This document shows, piece by piece, positions 1-5,245 of a DNA stretch of 10,834 bases. The DNA is from Lachnospiraceae bacterium (GTDB taxonomy: Bacteria; Bacillota; Clostridia; Lachnospirales; Lachnospiraceae). Below the pieces are notes generated by a model. The model ran no database searches. It had not been told where the DNA came from and saw nothing but the letters and a program-made list of their open reading frames with translations. The DNA lies in contig JAAWLS010000049.1 of assembly GCA_022798035.1 (NCBI GenBank), positions 1 to 10,834 of the forward strand, in the 5' to 3' direction. The translations under genes were made by a program, and so were the position numbers. Each line of letters opens with the position of its first letter. The stretch's first letter is position 1.

Positions 1-335
1 CCTGCCGTGGAAAATTTATCAATGTTTGCAAAAGAAAAGCTCTGAATATTGTCAAACATGGTGCTTCTTAAATTTCGCGCCAATCCTGTGGATGCGCTGG
101 CTCCATATTTAGCCCCCATCACTCCGGTCAGAAGCCCCAGCACTGCCATCAGGACCATCACCGCTCCCGTTTTGTATATGTAATTCATGTCTCCTTTCTC
201 CACTCCGTTGTCAATAATAGCTGCCATCAAAAGCGGAATAATCATTTCCATAATCACTTCCAGCATCATGTAGACAGGCGTCAATAAAGAGTCTTTTTTG
301 AACTCTTTGACCTGCCCCAGAATCGTTTTTACCAT
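1..335 (-). CDS. ABC transporter, fused permease/ATPase half-exporter (N-terminal part, cut by window edge)
   Basis: The first 111 codons of a protein that runs off the window. It begins MVKTILGQVKEFKKDSLLTP, followed by a hydrophobic helix at about residues 17-40, then IIDNGVEKGD, a second helix at about 56-75, and a hydrophilic stretch ending NIDKFSTAG. This is the start of the type-1 exporter transmembrane domain of half-transporters of the BmrC/BmrD, LmrA or MsbA kind; the motifs IIDNGV and NIDKFSTAG are typical. The ATPase domain would lie beyond the edge. The ATG follows a strong AAGGAGG site that sits inside the last codons of marR, and the intergenic gap is two bases, so the two genes are co-transcribed. 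MarR-exporter pairs usually encode drug or toxic-compound efflux, often as heterodimers with a second half-transporter. Substrate unknown. Confidence 0.85.
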   Translation of the reverse strand, partial: MVKTILGQVKEFKKDSLLTPVYMMLEVIMEMIIPLLMAAIIDNGVEKGDMNYIYKTGAVMVLMAVLGLLTGVMGAKYGASASTGLARNLRSTMFDNIQSFSFANIDKFSTA

Positions 336-337
336 TC

Positions 338-874
338 CTAGTCCTCCTTTTTCAGCGTTATTGTTTGGCATCTGTCCAACTCTTTATACAAAGCCGTCAT
401 CCTTTTAGAATTAGATGAGGCGTGGGCTGCAATATCTTCTGTCAGATTTTGTTTCAATTTCTCTGCCACAGTGAGAAACACCTGCATTTCCTCTTCTGTG
501 ATATTCCTTCTGCACTGCCTTTCCAATTTATCGAGATGGCTGATGTGCTGTTCATGAATCTGCCTGCCCCGTTCCGTCAGTACCAGCCTTTTCAACCTGG
601 CGTCCGACTCCACCGACTCCCGGCAGATATATCCTTTCTTCTCCATCAATTTTACAATGCAAGTCACAGTGGAGCGGGCAATGGAAAATTCCTTTTCAAT
701 ATCTTTCTGAAAAATATCACGGTTGGAATTTTCATATAGAAATCCCAAAATCCATCCATGCATCACTGTCACTTCATCTGCATATTCCTGATTGATTTCA
801 TAAGCCAGCATGTTCCGGAAAAACAGATTATCCAGAGTCTTAATTAAAAACCCCAGAGTACGCTCTCTCTTCAT
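338..874 (-). CDS. MarR-family transcriptional regulator
   Basis: A 178-residue winged-helix regulator. Helix-turn-helix and wing span about residues 52-102: QKDIEKEFSIARSTVTCIVK is the recognition segment, followed by LMEKKGYICRE, the DARLKRLVLTERG wing and the start of the long dimerisation helix. This order and spacing is the MarR family pattern. The C-terminus (about 150-178) is a polar extension longer than in short MarR proteins. The ATG is preceded by TAGGAGAAAT at good spacing. It is the first gene of an operon with the ABC exporter, which fits autoregulated control of efflux with release by a small ligand. A 33-bp palindrome at the upstream promoter is its likely binding site. Family assignment is firm; ligand and target are inferred. 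Confidence 0.88.
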   Translation of the reverse strand: MKRERTLGFLIKTLDNLFFRNMLAYEINQEYADEVTVMHGWILGFLYENSNRDIFQKDIEKEFSIARSTVTCIVKLMEKKGYICRESVESDARLKRLVLTERGRQIHEQHISHLDKLERQCRRNITEEEMQVFLTVAEKLKQNLTEDIAAHASSNSKRMTALYKELDRCQTITLKKED

Positions 875-950
875 TTTTTATTTCTCCTATAAATTTTTCA
901 CACTTTTGCGTGACAAGGTATTTCCTCTGCATTTGCGTGCGCATAATTAT

Positions 951-966
951 TTTTTATCTTATAGGA
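951..966. repeat. Second direct copy of the 16-nt repeat TTTTTATCTTATAGGA
   Basis: Identical to 1174-1189. Both copies are preceded by GTGCGCAT (938-945 and 1153-1160), so a larger diverged unit seems to be present twice, with this copy shortened. In the marR transcript this copy lies about 80 nt upstream of the start codon and could pair with the 1201-1219 arm. Confidence 0.75.
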
Positions 967-1173
967 TTCAGCTGTCAAAAGGTGGTTCTTAAATTATCTA
1001 TCGTCAATTTTTTATTCCATCTTTTGACACCCTAATCTTATAGAACAAAGTGGGCAAGCTCACATCAACTCCCCTACCCCTCAATCTTAAGGGGATTGCA
1101 CACTTTGACGCGCCGAGCACAATTGCGAAGCAATATTTTCTTCTTGTGCGAGTGCGCATCTTGCCCGGAGGGC

Positions 1174-1219
1174 TTTTTATCTTATAGGAAATCCAGAGGA
1201 ATTTCCTATAAGATAAAAA
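1174..1219. repeat. Perfect 19-bp inverted repeat with 8-nt loop
   Basis: Left arm TTTTTATCTTATAGGAAAT at 1174-1192 and its exact reverse complement at 1201-1219, separated by eight bases. Sixteen bases of the left arm recur in the same orientation at 951-966. The shorter hairpin GCCC-GGA-GGGC followed by five T at 1163-1178 touches its left edge. It resembles a dispersed extragenic palindrome rather than a terminator for any gene seen here. Confidence 0.85.
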
Positions 1220-1220
1220 A

Positions 1221-1253
1221 TAGTTTTGTATCGAACTATTCTATACAAAACTA
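1221..1253 (-). promoter_or_regulatory. 33-bp palindromic operator candidate for MarR
   Basis: Arms TAGTTTTGTAT (1221-1231) and ATACAAAACTA (1243-1253) are exact reverse complements. The spacer CGAACTATTCT is itself nearly palindromic (GAA-CTA-TTC), so 14 of 15 base pairs match around a 3-nt centre. The site covers the expected transcription start of the minus-strand promoter and touches its -10 box, a position at which bound protein would block initiation. The first gene downstream encodes a MarR-type repressor, the obvious candidate to bind it. Confidence 0.75.
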
Positions 1254-1280
1254 TTATATGAAAATATATTTTATTGTCAA
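1253..1280 (-). promoter_or_regulatory. Promoter of the marR-exporter operon
   Basis: Reading on the minus strand: -35 TTGACA (1280-1275), 16-bp AT-rich spacer, -10 TATAAT (1258-1253). Both hexamers are exact sigma-A consensus. No other gene between here and marR could use it. Confidence 0.8.
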
Positions 1281-1316
1281 GAAAAATTTTTATGCTGTTA
1301 TTTGGAATGTATTAAT
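1281..1316. other. Short gap between toxin remnant and marR promoter
   Basis: A short AT-rich stretch holding nothing recognisable. No clear terminator separates the decayed locus upstream from the marR promoter. Confidence 0.4.
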
Positions 1317-1514
1317 TCACCCCAGCCCGCACCATGGCAGGAAATTTGCCAAAGCCTCCGGTATATTCTGTATATTTAGCAGCCATCCGGTAATCACCAC
1401 TGCAGCCGCTGTCAAGCAGAATATATTCACAGACTTTATATGAAAACTCTGCACCCGCTTCAAACATTCTTCTCCGTTAATAATAAGGACAAACTTAATC
1501 AGCATATACATCAC
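1317..1514 (-). pseudogene. Probable C-terminal membrane tail of the Panacea-partner gene, out of frame
   Basis: The frame reads roughly IIYVMYMLIKFVLIINGEE, a charged stretch, then a hydrophobic helix (IFCLTAAAVVITGWLLNI) and the end IPEALANFLPWCGLG. It overlaps the end of the preceding fragment in another frame, has no ribosome binding site, and starts in mid-hydrophobic sequence, so it does not look like a free-standing gene. A two-helix tail ending in FLPW would fit the C-terminus of the membrane-anchored partner whose soluble part is encoded just upstream. I infer an internal deletion that removed the first membrane segments and shifted the frame. Alternative: remnant of an unrelated membrane protein. 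Confidence 0.45.
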
Positions 1515-1673
1515 ATATATGATTGATGTTCTCTATTTGATGCAAAGCCAGTTGAAAATGGTCGTATATTCTAATAGTCATCTCTTTACAAGACGCTGTC
1601 ACCCCATGTTCCTCATTCAAAACATACAACAACATATTCTCTATGTTGGAGGCAAATGTCACACGCTCGTTCA
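1495..1673 (-). pseudogene. Panacea-partner (putative toxin) gene, middle fragment beyond the MITE
   Basis: Encodes NERVTFASNIENMLLYVLNE, then HGVTASCKEMTIRIYDHFQL, then ALHQIENINHICDVYAD and a stop. The reading frame enters from the inserted element, so it has no native start. Joined to the fragment at 1949-2209 across one TA, it continues that protein in frame (SLD-M-NERVTF). The segment is soluble and helix-rich, and the stop after VYAD probably arose from a downstream deletion or frameshift. I do not know the biochemical activity. Confidence 0.65.
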
Positions 1674-1675
1674 TA

Positions 1676-1947
1676 CCCTCAGTGGACAAAGGAACACACG
1701 GTCGGGAAGAAATCAATTTTTGCTTCTGCCGCGTTGCTTTCCTTCCGCGTACGCCCAGTACGTGTCAGTCAAGCGCCTTGCAGGAACAAAAATTGATTTC
1801 TTCCGACTCTGCGACCCTGACCATAAATATTTGGATGATTTTCAAGGCGGACGATTGAGGCGTACTGGACGTACGCTGATTGAGGACAACGCAGAAAATC
1901 ACCCAAATATCATGGCTCAGGGCGTGTGTCCCCTTGTTCACTGAGGG
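1676..1947. mobile_element. MITE-like non-autonomous element, 272 bp, TA target duplication
   Basis: The ends are 24-bp terminal inverted repeats: CCCTCAGTGGAC... at 1676-1699 and its reverse complement at 1924-1947, 21 of 24 matching. TA stands on both sides (1674-1675 and 1948-1949), the target duplication typical of IS630/Tc1-mariner-type transposition. No protein is encoded. Inside are two large hairpins, 1701-1722 with 1787-1807, and 1821-1843 with 1894-1915. The loops of the two hairpins carry mutually complementary sequences around GTACG-CCAGTACG (1747-1765 and 1858-1876). It interrupts the Panacea-partner gene; taking out the element plus one TA restores a continuous frame, which fixes the borders to the base. 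The transposase family is inferred only from the TA and the repeat style. Confidence 0.85.
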
Positions 1948-1948
1948 T

Positions 1949-2209
1949 ATCTAAAGAAAAGATATAGTTGCTGATTTCTGAGTACAGAATCCGCTCTATC
2001 TTTTCCGGAGATTTCAGATAATTTTCCATATACGAAATCGTATTTTTCGGCTTGTAATGATTGCTCTCCATGCATAATTCTTTGCATATAAAACTTATCG
2101 CACGTTTGTTATAGATAAATCTTTGGGAATTTTCCACAGACTCCTGCTGGCTGACTTTATCCGCCGGCTGGCTGTCCGTCCGAAACAGTATCTCAATTTT
2201 CTTCTTCAT
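1949..2209 (-). pseudogene. Panacea-partner (putative toxin) gene, N-terminal fragment, interrupted by the MITE
   Basis: Starts at the ATG of MKKKIEILFRTDSQPADK and overlaps the end of the Panacea gene by 17 bases, with no strong ribosome binding site of its own, as expected of a translationally coupled partner. Visible blocks are NSQRFIYNKRAISFICKELC, MESNHYKPKNTISYMENYLK and ILYSEISNYIFSLD, after which the frame runs into the element and stops after about 12 foreign codons (ending near 1910). The native protein is restored in frame by excision: 87 codons here, one ATG at the junction, and 58 codons of 1495-1673. Panacea (DUF4065) proteins act as antitoxins for varied partners, so a toxin role is inferred from position. 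I do not recognise a named catalytic domain. Confidence 0.65.
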
Positions 2210-2717
2210 CAAAGTATTCTTTTATTGCCTCCACAGTAATCTCATTATTCATATTAGGAATATACGCCTTCTTCCAGGGAGCCTGCTGATGCGTGAGATT
2301 CACTAAATCAGTGGCGGTATAAGTGGAAAAACGGTCTACTACCTCGTCAATCAGACTGCAGTCCTCTTCTGTAATTACATTGTCTTCATAGGGAATCTTC
2401 TCACAATTCCAAAGATTTCCTTCATCAAACTTAAAATATGCGGTAATGCTTGGTATATCTCCGCCGCCATACTGTTTGTACTCACGGTACGCTTCCGGAA
2501 CTACTGGTCCTAAGTCCCATGCCTCAATTCTCTCCAGAAAGCAAGGCTCCTTCTCCCTGGAATTAATCAAGAAATATGCCTGAATAAAATATAAAATTTT
2601 CTGTAATTTCAGATTCGACACTCCATAATCACATTGTTTACTCCAACCCGCACTTTCGATAGGCCAGCCCGAATATCCCAAGCGCAAGTAACATATTCCC
2701 GGCAATGAGCCATACAT
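2193..2717 (-). pseudogene. Panacea-domain (DUF4065) antitoxin-like gene, apparently lacking its native 5' end
   Basis: The open frame is 174 codons. The Panacea signature begins at about residue 27: KQCDYGVSNLKLQKILYFIQ, then AWDLGPVVPEAYREYKQYGG, and near the C-terminus LVNLTHQQAPWKKAY. These are characteristic of DUF4065/Panacea, a domain used as antitoxin in many two-gene systems. The first 26 codons are simply the 3' end of the ABC permease read in another frame, and homology starts exactly at the permease stop codon (2640-2638). Family members normally have about 15-25 residues before SNLKLQK, so the native start, ribosome binding site and promoter appear to be missing. The ATG at 2717 lies within the permease and has no obvious ribosome binding site. 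The partner gene follows with a 17-base overlap. It could still be expressed by read-through from the cassette upstream. Confidence 0.7.
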
Positions 2718-3330
2718 TTTCCGCCTGAATTTCCATATGCCCCACCTGCCGAAGCAAAATGCTGACCTGTTCAGAATAGGCGTACTTGGCTATTTTTGCA
2801 ATGGTGCTGTTGAATATGGAGAGCATGGGCAGAAACGAAAATATCATCATAACGGGAACCATCATGGAGGTTGCCATCATCTGCGTCCTGCTGGCCACGC
2901 CGATGGCGGCTCCTATCAAAAGAGAAGCCAAAATGCCTGCCGCCATAATCATGAGAAAGGCTGCCGCTTCCTGAGACTGATAGCTGCCTATGGCACAGAA
3001 AGCTGCGGCGCCTGCCATACACATAAGCCAGATATAGCTGCCTACCCCGGTCAGGTACTCCCATGCTTTTACATTTGACATTCGAAGCACCCGCAGCGTA
3101 TTGCTCTCTTTTTCTTCCGAGATAACCGCCGCCATACTAGTCAAAGGCGCCATTCCTATGTACATAGCCGCAAACAGGTTCACAAAAAAGTTTTCCGGCA
3201 TTCCCTCAATCTGCACCGCCTGATTCATAATAAAGGCAATTATCGGAAAAAGTACAAACTGCATCAGTACCGTTTTATTTTTCAAGGTGTCTCTCATCTG
3301 CTTTTTCCACACCGCAGCTGCATTTCTCAT
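2638..3330 (-). CDS. ABC-2 type transporter permease of the LytTR cassette
   Basis: A 230-residue integral membrane protein. An N-terminal cytoplasmic segment (RNAAAVWKKQMRDTLKNKTV) leads to about six hydrophobic segments, near residues 22-40, 50-72, 95-116, 122-146, 152-172 and 205-224. The motif VISEEKESNTLRVLRMS (69-85) after the second segment is a hallmark of ABC-2 permeases. The C-terminus AYRKCGLE is a typical family end, so the protein looks complete even though the next frame starts over it. The ATG is one base after the ATPase stop, with AGGAAAGGAGTT as ribosome binding site. It should form the membrane channel for the ATPase encoded immediately upstream. Cassettes of this kind commonly serve export or resistance to peptides or drugs; substrate not determinable here. 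Confidence 0.9.
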   Translation of the reverse strand: MRNAAAVWKKQMRDTLKNKTVLMQFVLFPIIAFIMNQAVQIEGMPENFFVNLFAAMYIGMAPLTSMAAVISEEKESNTLRVLRMSNVKAWEYLTGVGSYIWLMCMAGAAAFCAIGSYQSQEAAAFLMIMAAGILASLLIGAAIGVASRTQMMATSMMVPVMMIFSFLPMLSIFNSTIAKIAKYAYSEQVSILLRQVGHMEIQAENVWLIAGNMLLALGIFGLAYRKCGLE

Positions 3331-3331
3331 A

Positions 3332-4210
3332 TCAGTTCAACTCCTTTCCTGTCAAATCCACAAACACTGATTCCAATGTAGGCTCTGTGGAATGAATGGC
3401 GGCTACCTTATTTTCTTCCAGATATTTGAAAAGAGGCCCGGCGGCTCTGCTTCCATTTTCCAAAACAACGATATCTCCATTCTTTAAAGTAATTTTCAGT
3501 TGGTTCAAATGGTTATATTTTCTGCAGATTTCCCCAGGAGTTCCCAACTCAATAATACTGCCTTGATTCAACAGCGCCACACGTCCACAGAGGCGCTCTG
3601 CCTCAAACATATTGTGGGTGGTAAGAAAAATTGTGGTTCCCCGCTCTCTCTGCTCCAGCAGTACACGATGAATTTCCCCTGCAGTCACCGGGTCCAGCCC
3701 GGAAGTGGGCTCATCCAGAAACAAAACCTCCGCGTCATTCAGCAGTGCCCGCCCAAGAGAGAGACGGCTCCTCATTCCCTTTGACAATTTCGATACCGGC
3801 CGCTTTCTGGCGTCATATAATCCAATGTCTCGCAGAATATCGGGAATCCTCTCTTTTGGGGCACGGCAGATTTCCGCATAAAAAGACAGATTCTGCCAGA
3901 CGCTCAAACGCTCATACAGCCCGAAATTGTCCATCATCACACCGATTTTCTGGTACTGGGCCGACCCGAGACGATTGGTGTCCGTTCCCAGAATCTCTGC
4001 ATAGCCGTCATCACGGTGAAGCTGCCCGGTCAGAATCTTAATCAGCGTCGTCTTCCCAGCGCCGGAAGGCCCCAGCAGTCCGAATATCTCTCCCAGTGAC
4101 ACACGAAATGTCACATGGCCAAGCACCTTCCGTTCCGAAAATTTGTGGGAGACATCATCAACCGCAATCCGGCATTCTGTCGTCTCCTGGCTTTTCTGTT
4201 TTTGATTCAT
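3332..4210 (-). CDS. ABC transporter ATP-binding protein of the LytTR cassette
   Basis: A 292-residue ATPase with all core motifs in order: Walker A GPSGAGKTT (47-55), signature LSKGMRSRLSLGRALL (142-157), Walker B VLFLDEPTSGLDP (162-174) and switch histidine in TTHNM (H199). Where most ABC ATPases have the Q-loop glutamine, this one reads GVMMDNFGLYERLS (90-103), with Asp94 at or next to that position. The last 70 residues (KITLKNGDIVVLENGS ... TLESVFVDLTGKELN) form the usual C-terminal extension of ABC-2 partners. The start overlaps the DUF3021 stop by one base (TAATG), with GGGAGGGAAG as ribosome binding site, implying translational coupling. It powers the adjacent permease. Confidence 0.93.
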   Translation of the reverse strand: MNQKQKSQETTECRIAVDDVSHKFSERKVLGHVTFRVSLGEIFGLLGPSGAGKTTLIKILTGQLHRDDGYAEILGTDTNRLGSAQYQKIGVMMDNFGLYERLSVWQNLSFYAEICRAPKERIPDILRDIGLYDARKRPVSKLSKGMRSRLSLGRALLNDAEVLFLDEPTSGLDPVTAGEIHRVLLEQRERGTTIFLTTHNMFEAERLCGRVALLNQGSIIELGTPGEICRKYNHLNQLKITLKNGDIVVLENGSRAAGPLFKYLEENKVAAIHSTEPTLESVFVDLTGKELN

Positions 4211-4698
4211 TACACTTCCCTCCCATCCTTTTTTGCTTCCTTTAATTTTTTCAAAGCCTCTTCCATCCTCTTATTCTCCATCTTTTCTTTCCACACCATA
4301 ACGCTTAAGCTTCCCAGAAAACAGATTCCAAAACACGCAAAAAACATCGCCCAGGGCTGCCACATATTTACCGGAAACCACCGGCATACAAAAATAAAAA
4401 TCACCATCACAAGAAGCACTGCGCCTATCATACAGACGGTCCGGCACCAGACCGGCATTTTCTTTATCAGAACATCCGTAAAACACAAAAAGCGAAGACA
4501 CACAATCAAGGCAGAAAGCCCCAGAAATTGAAGCGTCGTATTTATGGCAATTCCCTTTCCTCCCAATGCAAACATAGTAGAAAATTCTTTTGCGGATTCC
4601 CCAAATATCACACAAAAAGTATTAAGCACCAGCATGGTAAATCCAAACACGATAAGCACTTCTGCAAGATAACCAAATATTGTCTTTCTCTCATCCAT
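4210..4698 (-). CDS. DUF3021 membrane protein of the LytTR cassette
   Basis: A 162-residue protein with four hydrophobic helices near residues 10-32, 52-72, 86-105 and 115-136 and a charged, probably helical cytoplasmic tail (KEKMENKRMEEALKKLKEAK). The segments NTTLQFLGLSALIVCLRFL, FTDVLIKKM and RWFPVNMWQPWAMF are typical of DUF3021. Proteins of this family sit next to a LytTR regulator in many Firmicutes and are thought to act with it as a membrane-bound control or sensing unit; that role is inferred from context. The gap to the regulator gene is one base, and the ribosome binding site AGGAGTGAG lies within the end of the regulator gene. Confidence 0.88.
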   Translation of the reverse strand: MDERKTIFGYLAEVLIVFGFTMLVLNTFCVIFGESAKEFSTMFALGGKGIAINTTLQFLGLSALIVCLRFLCFTDVLIKKMPVWCRTVCMIGAVLLVMVIFIFVCRWFPVNMWQPWAMFFACFGICFLGSLSVMVWKEKMENKRMEEALKKLKEAKKDGREV

Positions 4699-4699
4699 C

Positions 4700-5140
4700 T
4701 TATCTCACTCCTAACCTTCTTTTCAACGCATCTGCATACTGTCGTGAGGCAATAATCTGCTCCCCGTTTGACATAGTAACCCTGACTCTCCGATTGATGT
4801 CAGCTTTCAATGAGCGGATGCTTTTCAGATGAATCAGGCAGGAGCGGCTCACCCGAAAAAATCCGCAGGTTTCCAGCTGCTGTTCCAGCTCATACAGCTT
4901 AAAATCAGATTCATAAATTTCCTCTGTCGTGTAGACAAAGCATTTCCGCTCTACGCTCTCCATATAAATAACCTTGGCAGCATCCAAAAAATAAATTTCG
5001 CCGTTCTTTCTCACCGTCAATTGATGTTCCATCATCCGCAGAGAGGCCAGCATTTTTTCAATTTCCGGCGTCAGCTGTCTGCAGGTAACAGAAATCAGCA
5101 AATCTTCTGCATTTTCATCCACATGGATTTCTATTTTCAA
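4700..5140 (-). CDS. LytTR-domain DNA-binding regulator (TTG start)
   Basis: A 146-residue protein without a receiver domain. An N-terminal part (KIEIHVDENAEDLLISVTCR) precedes a LytTR domain at about residues 41-146: TVRKNGEIYFLDAAKVIYME, FKLYELEQQLETCGFFRVSR, SCLIHLKSIRSL and the end RQYADALKRRLGVR. An upstream in-frame ATG at 5206 would add 22 residues, but it lies only a few bases after the predicted transcription start and lacks a ribosome binding site. The TTG at 5140 follows AAGGCGGTGAG (9 of 11 to the ideal site) and gives the start usual for this family. It probably controls its own operon, with DUF3021 modulating it. Confidence 0.88.
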   Translation of the reverse strand: MKIEIHVDENAEDLLISVTCRQLTPEIEKMLASLRMMEHQLTVRKNGEIYFLDAAKVIYMESVERKCFVYTTEEIYESDFKLYELEQQLETCGFFRVSRSCLIHLKSIRSLKADINRRVRVTMSNGEQIIASRQYADALKRRLGVR

Positions 5141-5208
5141 ACTCTCACCGCCTTTTTTTCTGTGCAGCAATCCAACCCCAGTTATTTCCAAAGAAACCGG
5201 CTGCATGC

Positions 5209-5230
5209 TGTAACTTTATTATAAGTAACA
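5209..5230 (-). promoter_or_regulatory. 22-bp imperfect palindrome overlapping the LytTR cassette -10 box
   Basis: On the minus strand TGTTACTT-ATAATA-AAGTTACA; the 8-bp arms match at 7 of 8 positions and the inner ACTT...AAGT is perfect. It covers the -10 hexamer, so a protein bound here would control the promoter. The LytTR regulator encoded downstream is the natural candidate, although LytTR proteins often use direct repeats, so another regulator is possible. Confidence 0.55.
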
Positions 5231-5245
5231 GCGCCCTTTTTGCAA
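5218..5245 (-). promoter_or_regulatory. Promoter of the LytTR/DUF3021/ABC cassette
   Basis: On the minus strand: -35 TTGCAA (5245-5240), 16-bp spacer, exact consensus -10 TATAAT (5223-5218). Predicted start of transcription is near 5211, giving a leader of about 70 nt before the TTG start codon. Confidence 0.7.

Larger units (their letters stand above)
875..1220 (-). other. Long structured 5' leader of the marR-exporter operon, no gene
   Basis: About 370 nt separate the predicted transcription start (near 1246) from the marR ATG. I see no credible gene here. The stretch holds a perfect 19-bp inverted repeat (1174-1192 with 1201-1219), a nested hairpin built from GCACAA/TTGTGC around TTGC-GAA-GCAA (about 1118-1152), a CCCCT/AGGGG hairpin (1077-1094), a TGTCAAAAG/CTTTTGACA pair (973-981 with 1021-1029), and a third copy of the 16-nt repeat at 951-966. 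It may be ordinary repeat accumulation or a leader that affects expression; the sequence alone cannot decide. Confidence 0.5.

Noticed and set aside
1163..1178. GCCC-GGA-GGGC followed by TTTTT on the plus strand, terminator-like
   Set aside because: No plus-strand gene ends upstream of it, and the stem is only four pairs; better seen as part of the repeat.
1096..1443. Open frame on the plus strand over the marR promoter region
   Set aside because: It runs through the promoter, operator and inverted repeats and shows low-complexity composition with no recognisable domain or ribosome binding site.
1519..1944. Plus-strand open frame across the MITE
   Set aside because: It spans the element and both flanks of the disrupted minus-strand gene; an element-created frame with no start signal.
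1674..1949. Insertion sequence with transposase
   Set aside because: Only 272 bp, no transposase-like protein in any frame; a non-autonomous element fits better.
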